From: Gemmobacter caeni
GTDB lineage: Bacteria; Pseudomonadota; Alphaproteobacteria; Rhodobacterales; Rhodobacteraceae
NCBI RefSeq assembly: GCF_003054195.1
Contig: NZ_QBKP01000013.1
Location: 1-64,000 of the forward strand
Reading direction: 5' to 3'
DNA length: 64,000 nt
A program made the position numbers and the translations under genes. Numbering within the stretch: the first letter of the stretch is position 1; every line of letters begins with the position of its first letter. Positions 59,844 through 64,000 of this stretch are shown one piece after another. The notes beneath the pieces were generated by a model. It was not told the DNA's origin, did no database searches, and saw nothing but the letters and a program-made list of their open reading frames with translations.

Positions 59844-61472
59844 ATGGCTTCATTTGTTGTCTTCGTCCAGATCGGCGGCGCGGTCGCGCTGCTGCTCGTC
59901 GGTCTCGGCTTCGTGCGCGACGGGGTCACGGTGGCCTTCGGCATCCGGTTGAAGACAGCGCTTGGCCTCGGCACACGAACGACCTTTCGCGCGTTTCTGA
60001 CAGGTCTCGTCGCCACGCTGGGGCTTCAATCCTCCACATCGACGGCCCTTCTCACCGCATCCTTCCTCGAGCGGCACCTCATCGGCGGGCGCATGTCGCA
60101 GATCGTATTGCTTGGCGCGAATGTCGGCACCGCGCTCACCGCGCTGGTCATTTCGATCGGGCTGGGCGCCATCGCGCCGGCACTCCTGTTGATCGGCTTT
60201 GCGGCGAGCCGTCGCGAACCACCGGTCGTGAGCGGCAGCGGTCGCGCCCTCATCGGTCTGGGGCTGATGCTCGTTTCGCTCTCGCTCCTCGAAGCGGGCA
60301 CGACGCCGCTGCGCGAGTCATCGGAGATGGCCGCGTTCCTTTCGATGCTGGGGGAGGCGTGGCCCGTCGCGCTGGTCTTCGCGGCCTGTATCGCCGCGGT
60401 CTGCTCGTCCTCTCTGGCCGCGGTCATGCTCGTGGCGGCGCTCGACGTCCCGTCCGGCCTCTGTGTCGTGCTCGTGCTGGGCGCTAACCTGGGCGGAGCG
60501 ATCCCACCGGTTCTCGTGACGGCCAAATCCGGGATGGCCGCGCGACGGCTGACCCTCGGAAATCTGGTCGTGCGCGCGGCGGGGTGCCTTCTGGTTCTTC
60601 CGGTGGCCGGTTACTTCGGAACTATCCTCGAAAGGTTGCCGCTGCCGTTCACCGGATTGGCCGTCGAGGCCCATCTCGCCTTCAACATCCTCCTGTCTCT
60701 CTGCGTCCTCCCTTTCGCCGGCCGGTTGTCGCACGGCCTGGAGCGTCTCATGCCCGAGACCGAACCGGAAGGCGAAGGACCACCGCAATGGCTGGATGAG
60801 CAGGCCCTCGAGGCGCCGACTCTGGCCCTGGCCGGCGCAAGCCGGCAAGCCCTCGCCATCGGCGACGACATTGCGCGGATGCTCGACCTGACCCGTCTGG
60901 CCTTCCGCAAGAATGACGGAAGCCCGCTATCGGAGGTGGCCACTCTCGAAGACCGGGTGGACCTGCGCCAGGGACAGGTGAAGAGCTATCTGTCCCGCCT
61001 CGGTCGGGATGCGGACGAGCACGACAGGCGCCGCGCGATCACCATCCTCGACTATGTGATCAATCTCGAACATGTCGGCGATATCATCGAGAAGGGTCTT
61101 GCGGCCAACGTGCGCAAGAAGGTCGGATTGCAGCTCCTGTTTTCGGATGAGGGCTATCAGGAACTGGACGCCATGTTCCTGATGACGGCCGAGACCCTGC
61201 GAATGGCACAGACGATCTTCATGACACACGACATGGAGCTTGCCCGGCAGTTGATCGAACAGAAAGTTGAAATCCGCCACAGGGAGCATCAATCGGCGCA
61301 ACGCCACCTTGTGCGGCTACGCGAAGGGCATCCACAAACGCAGGAGACGTCGTCCCTCCATCTCGACATCCTGCGTGACCTGAAGCGGATCACCGCGCAT
61401 CTGGTCGCCGTCGCCCACCCGATCCTGGACGAGGAAGGGCTCCTTATCGAAAGCCGCCTGCGCAACGGATAA
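59844..61472 (+). CDS. Na+/phosphate cotransporter family protein (NptA-like) with PhoU-like tail
   Basis: ATG 59844 gives 542 residues. The membrane part has the two inverted Na/Pi repeats with the QSSTS-type signature (LGLQSSTSTALLTASFLERH) and its second-half counterpart (CSSSLAAVMLVAALDVPSGL). The C-terminal 200 residues are helical and PhoU-like (LEDRVDLRQGQVKSYLSRLG). It likely exchanges phosphate for sodium at the inner membrane. It is probable cargo between an IS66 remnant and the ISL3 junction. Confidence 0.8.
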   Translation: MASFVVFVQIGGAVALLLVGLGFVRDGVTVAFGIRLKTALGLGTRTTFRAFLTGLVATLGLQSSTSTALLTASFLERHLIGGRMSQIVLLGANVGTALTALVISIGLGAIAPALLLIGFAASRREPPVVSGSGRALIGLGLMLVSLSLLEAGTTPLRESSEMAAFLSMLGEAWPVALVFAACIAAVCSSSLAAVMLVAALDVPSGLCVVLVLGANLGGAIPPVLVTAKSGMAARRLTLGNLVVRAAGCLLVLPVAGYFGTILERLPLPFTGLAVEAHLAFNILLSLCVLPFAGRLSHGLERLMPETEPEGEGPPQWLDEQALEAPTLALAGASRQALAIGDDIARMLDLTRLAFRKNDGSPLSEVATLEDRVDLRQGQVKSYLSRLGRDADEHDRRRAITILDYVINLEHVGDIIEKGLAANVRKKVGLQLLFSDEGYQELDAMFLMTAETLRMAQTIFMTHDMELARQLIEQKVEIRHREHQSAQRHLVRLREGHPQTQETSSLHLDILRDLKRITAHLVAVAHPILDEEGLLIESRLRNG

Positions 61473-61639
61473 CGGGCGGCCCACAGGCCGGCACAGGTTG
61501 GCCACGTTCCCGGCCCGCTCTCACATCTGCTGCCCTTGGCGAGGCCTCGCGCGAAAGAAGATCCTTCTCCTGAAACGGCAAACTTTGGAATCCAAATACA
61601 CGATTAACTTGGTAGTCTTTCAGGGCAAGGAGATCCGAG

Positions 61640-61975
61640 ATGATCAGAACACTCCTCGTCCCCGGCCTCGACGGCTCCCCCGCCCCGCATTGGCAGCATT
61701 GGTGGGCCGCCACCGATCCGACTGCAAAGATCGTGGAACAGCACTCATGGTCTGAGCCCACGCCCGAAGCCTGGCTCACGGAGATCGCCGCAGCGACGAT
61801 GATTCACCCGGGCTCGGTGCTTGTCGGCCATTCCCTTGGCGCGATCGCGATCGCAAGGCTTCTCTCCTCTTGGCCACAAATCAACGTCGCGGGGGCTCTG
61901 ATGGTCGCCCCGGCGGAACCGTCGAGGTGCAGCCGCATTGCGTCCTTCGGTTCGTGTCGCGTTGCCGTTAAATAG
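61640..61975 (+). pseudogene. RBBP9/YdeN-type alpha/beta hydrolase, truncated at the ISL3 element
   Basis: The frame starts MIRTLLVPGLDGSPAPHWQH and has the nucleophile elbow VGHSLGAIA. After about VAPAE (codon 94) the sequence no longer resembles the family and stops at the very base where the IS begins. Intact members are about 180-190 residues and need a later Asp and His. Both are missing, so the product is inactive. Confidence 0.7.
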
Positions 61976-63665
61976 GGTCATCCTCAATTTGTGTGGTGCA
62001 GAGGGAGCATTCGGGCCCTGAGCAAGTTCGGGCCGGCTCGCCCATACATCGCGCGCTTCAAGGTCTTCAATCGGTTGATCTGGCCTTCGGCTTGACCATT
62101 GCTCCACTCCATTTCGATCGCATTCCTGACCGCATCAATGTCTCTGTTCAAGGTTCGGGCGAACCGCACGATGGGCGCTAGGTCCGTTTCGATCGCATCG
62201 TCGATCCAGGCGGGCAGCGGGTCTGCTTTTCGACCACGCAAGATGCCATTGAAACGCATGGCGAGGCGCCGCATTGTTGTGAAGGCAGGCGAGCCTTCCT
62301 TGAGAACTTCGACTTTTCTCGCCTGCTCCAAGGTAAATCTTCCTCTTGGTTTGATGCAGAGTGCGGCCGCGATAACCGGGGAAATCGCGTGCCCCGTTTC
62401 CGGGTCCCGGACCGGTGCAAGGACCTGATCTTCCTTGGTGGGTCCCTCCTGTTCCTCTTTTTCGGCTCTGCGCCATCCGGCCAAGAGCCGCTGCAAGTTT
62501 GACAGGCTGCCCTCATAACCACGTTCTTGGATCAAAGGGAGCAGCGCATTGCCGCTGCGAATACCGTTCTCCCAGCGTTGCTTCAGGTACTCTTCAAAAT
62601 ACCATGCGGAGGAGCGCTTGAGGACGGCGCGCTTTCGGTCAGGTGGCGTTTCGAACTGCAGCCATTTCGCGACGCTACGCCGGGGAAACCCCGTTCGCCG
62701 TCCGATCTCGCTGCACGTCAGCCCTTGCTGCCTAAGTACCGAAATGGTCTTGAAAATCTCTTCTCGGGATTTGCGATGGGCAAGACGTGATTTCAGAAGG
62801 TTCTGAGCTGTGCTGATGTTGTCTGCATCGGAGAGCAAGGCCCTTCCAGTTGCACGACCGTGCAGGTTCATTTGCTCCTCGATTGCCATGCGAAGGTTCT
62901 GCACGATATGAAACCGGTCGGCGACCTGTTCCGCCTGCGGCGCTCCTTGTCGGGCGGCTGGGGCGTAGAGACCGCAGCGATCCCGGCTTATGACTTCCAC
63001 CTCAGGATGACGCCTTAGCCAGTCGGTGCATGTGACGACATCACGATCTTCGAGAACATCGATGACAGCGCGACGCTCGAGGTCGATGATGATCGTCCCG
63101 TAGTTCTGCGACTTTCGCCAACTCCAATCATCGATCCCGATGATCCGTGCGCGTGGTGGAACAACTTGAGCTGCGCGTAGCAACTGTCGGAGAATAGTAT
63201 CGTCACTGACCCGGATACCCAGTCGCCGCAAGAGCCGTTCAGCTGGGGTGCCGCCAGCGGCGTGCGCCATATGGCCTAAGAGTTGTGCCTGTCGCGACGT
63301 CCGGCGCGCATAAGGGGTCGCCACCGCCCCCTCGCGATCGGAGAACGTGCGGCGGCGGCAATCCGAGTTCAAACATCGCCATCGACAAACCCTGAGCTCG
63401 ATCCAAACCGCTTGGCCCTGAGCAGGAAAATCCTCGATCCGCCGGCGCCGCCAACCATGTCGTTGTCTTGAGGACGTCCCGCACTCAGGGCAGGTGCCAT
63501 TCGGAGCCAGTCTGCCAGATACGACCCATGCACCCGTCTCAGACTGGCGGACCTCACCAACCTCGACGCTGGCGGTTGGAGCCCAATGCTTGTTCGATAC
63601 CACGGCCTGATCCCTTCAATCTGTGAAACTCGGTCAGATCGTGACACACAAATTGAGGATGACCC
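61975..63665. mobile_element. ISL3-family insertion sequence, complete
   Basis: Perfect terminal inverted repeats bound the element: GGGTCATCCTCAATTTGTGT at 61975-61994 and its complement ending at 63665. The matching extends one more base inward, and outward a similar TTAAAT occurs on both flanks. It carries a single 539-residue transposase. No identical 8-bp target duplication is seen (flanks GTTAAATA and CATTTAAG). This, together with two different interrupted genes on the sides, suggests rearrangement after insertion. Confidence 0.85.
61984..63603 (-). CDS. ISL3-family transposase
   Basis: The 539-residue transposase starts MVSNKHWAPTASVEVGEVRQ. It has an N-terminal zinc finger (CPECGTSSRQRHG, then CLNSDCRRRTF), a helix-turn-helix, and a DDE catalytic core with ARIIGIDDWSWRKSQNYGTI and DRCGLYAPAARQ. 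The C-terminal AEGQINRLKTLKRAMYGRAG carries the final catalytic Glu. It is complete and likely active; its ends are the flanking inverted repeats. It is read toward the left, opposite to the interrupted genes. Confidence 0.9.
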   Translation of the reverse strand: MVSNKHWAPTASVEVGEVRQSETGAWVVSGRLAPNGTCPECGTSSRQRHGWRRRRIEDFPAQGQAVWIELRVCRWRCLNSDCRRRTFSDREGAVATPYARRTSRQAQLLGHMAHAAGGTPAERLLRRLGIRVSDDTILRQLLRAAQVVPPRARIIGIDDWSWRKSQNYGTIIIDLERRAVIDVLEDRDVVTCTDWLRRHPEVEVISRDRCGLYAPAARQGAPQAEQVADRFHIVQNLRMAIEEQMNLHGRATGRALLSDADNISTAQNLLKSRLAHRKSREEIFKTISVLRQQGLTCSEIGRRTGFPRRSVAKWLQFETPPDRKRAVLKRSSAWYFEEYLKQRWENGIRSGNALLPLIQERGYEGSLSNLQRLLAGWRRAEKEEQEGPTKEDQVLAPVRDPETGHAISPVIAAALCIKPRGRFTLEQARKVEVLKEGSPAFTTMRRLAMRFNGILRGRKADPLPAWIDDAIETDLAPIVRFARTLNRDIDAVRNAIEMEWSNGQAEGQINRLKTLKRAMYGRAGPNLLRARMLPLHHTN

Positions 63666-64000
63666 CATTTAAGGGCTACGCGACAGCCGCCGTCCTACCC
63701 GCCGCTGCCTATCCGGTCGACTGCGCGATTTTGCTCTGTCTCGCAGGGGGCTGGCCGGCCTCTGCCGAATGCGCCCACGCGCGGGCGGTCTTCATCCGGC
63801 GCATCACACCCTGGCCTATCGAGCCGCCGCTGCAGATCTGGAACTGTCCAATGCGGGCGAGTTTCCATGGTGAGGCGAAACCGATCGAGCGCCTGTTCGA
63901 CATCGCTGTTCGCGGTGAACCGGTGCCGCTCATCTCGATCCCGGAAACACCGCTGGCGCTTAAGCTTGTCCAGGATCGGGCGGATGTCGACATCTCCGAT
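63666..64000 (+). pseudogene. Second copy of the exported cysteine-rich protein, 5' end lost at the ISL3 element
   Basis: The plus-strand frame after the IS reads FKGYATAAVLPAAAYPVDCA and continues AHARAVFIRRITPWPIEPPL. It is nearly identical to the protein at 57158-57796 over about 105 codons, with scattered differences (GGWPAS versus GGFPAS). The signal-peptide start is missing. The 3' part lies beyond the window. It appears to be a paralog from a second transfer-region copy, cut by the IS. Confidence 0.7.

Noticed and set aside
1-64000. tRNA, rRNA or tmRNA genes and attachment-site repeats
   Set aside because: No cloverleaf-like or rRNA sequence was noticed on reading, and no direct repeat suggests ICE attL/attR within the window. 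A tRNAscan-SE run would settle it.

Overview
The window is GC-rich DNA from an alphaproteobacterium, most likely a Rhodobacterales member (Paracoccus/Rhodobacter-like). The basis is the style of the housekeeping-like genes (PlsC, cold-shock protein, transglutaminase-like protein, DUF982), the GC-rich codon use, and the VirB/VirD4 plus VirD2-like mobilisation genes typical of plasmids and integrative elements in this order. No RepABC, rRNA, tRNA or CRISPR was seen. I read it as part of a conjugative plasmid or an integrative conjugative element.

Layout. (1) 1-2.8 kb is a nested insertion: an IS21-like end sits in the second of two overlapping tyrosine recombinases of a Tn554-like element, which itself interrupts a DUF6915 gene. 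(2) 2.8-6.8 kb holds small accessory genes, a DUF433 antitoxin with a broken toxin, an AbiEii-type nucleotidyltransferase pair, and an ArdB/KlcA anti-restriction gene. (3) 7.3-15.5 kb holds a giant methyltransferase/Strawberry-notch helicase, a Toprim primase-like protein, a nested inverted repeat, a SLOG/DUF2493 protein and a DUF4041/GIY-YIG protein. (4) 16.2-22.5 kb holds SSB, CspA, transglutaminase-like, DUF982, PlsC, a ParDE-type pair and a WGR protein, with several very small genes. (5) 22.5-26.8 kb is the DNA-processing block: a VirC1-like ATPase and a neighbouring protein diverge from mobC and a MOBP relaxase across an AT-rich, repeat-rich region that is the best oriT candidate. (6) 27-35.3 kb looks like a defence island: a UPF0149-like protein, a 1287-residue SIR2 protein of the DSR1 type, an IS21 remnant and a patatin-like phospholipase of much lower GC. 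(7) 35.7-41 kb is a TetR-controlled export/membrane operon plus small cargo genes. (8) 41.1-56.6 kb is one minus-strand type IV secretion operon running virB1-B2-B3-B4-B7-(transglycosylase/VirB5 hybrid)-B5-unknown-B6-B8-B9-B10-B11-719 aa protein-virD4. (9) 56.7-64 kb holds two exported proteins, a winged-helix protein, an IS66 remnant, a Na/Pi transporter, a truncated hydrolase, an intact ISL3 element, and a decapitated second copy of one exported protein.

How it fits together: mobC/relaxase nick and pilot the DNA, VirC1-like proteins probably help deliver the relaxosome, VirD4 couples it to the VirB channel, and the KlcA and Strawberry-notch/methyltransferase proteins plausibly protect incoming DNA. 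SSB, the primase-like protein and CspA would help the newly entered strand. The most interesting observation is that the relaxase and the 719-residue protein next to virD4 share a related C-terminal region of roughly 170-290 residues. This suggests a common VirD4 recognition domain and a protein substrate that is translocated alongside the DNA. A second is the VirB5-like protein with a lytic transglycosylase embedded in it.
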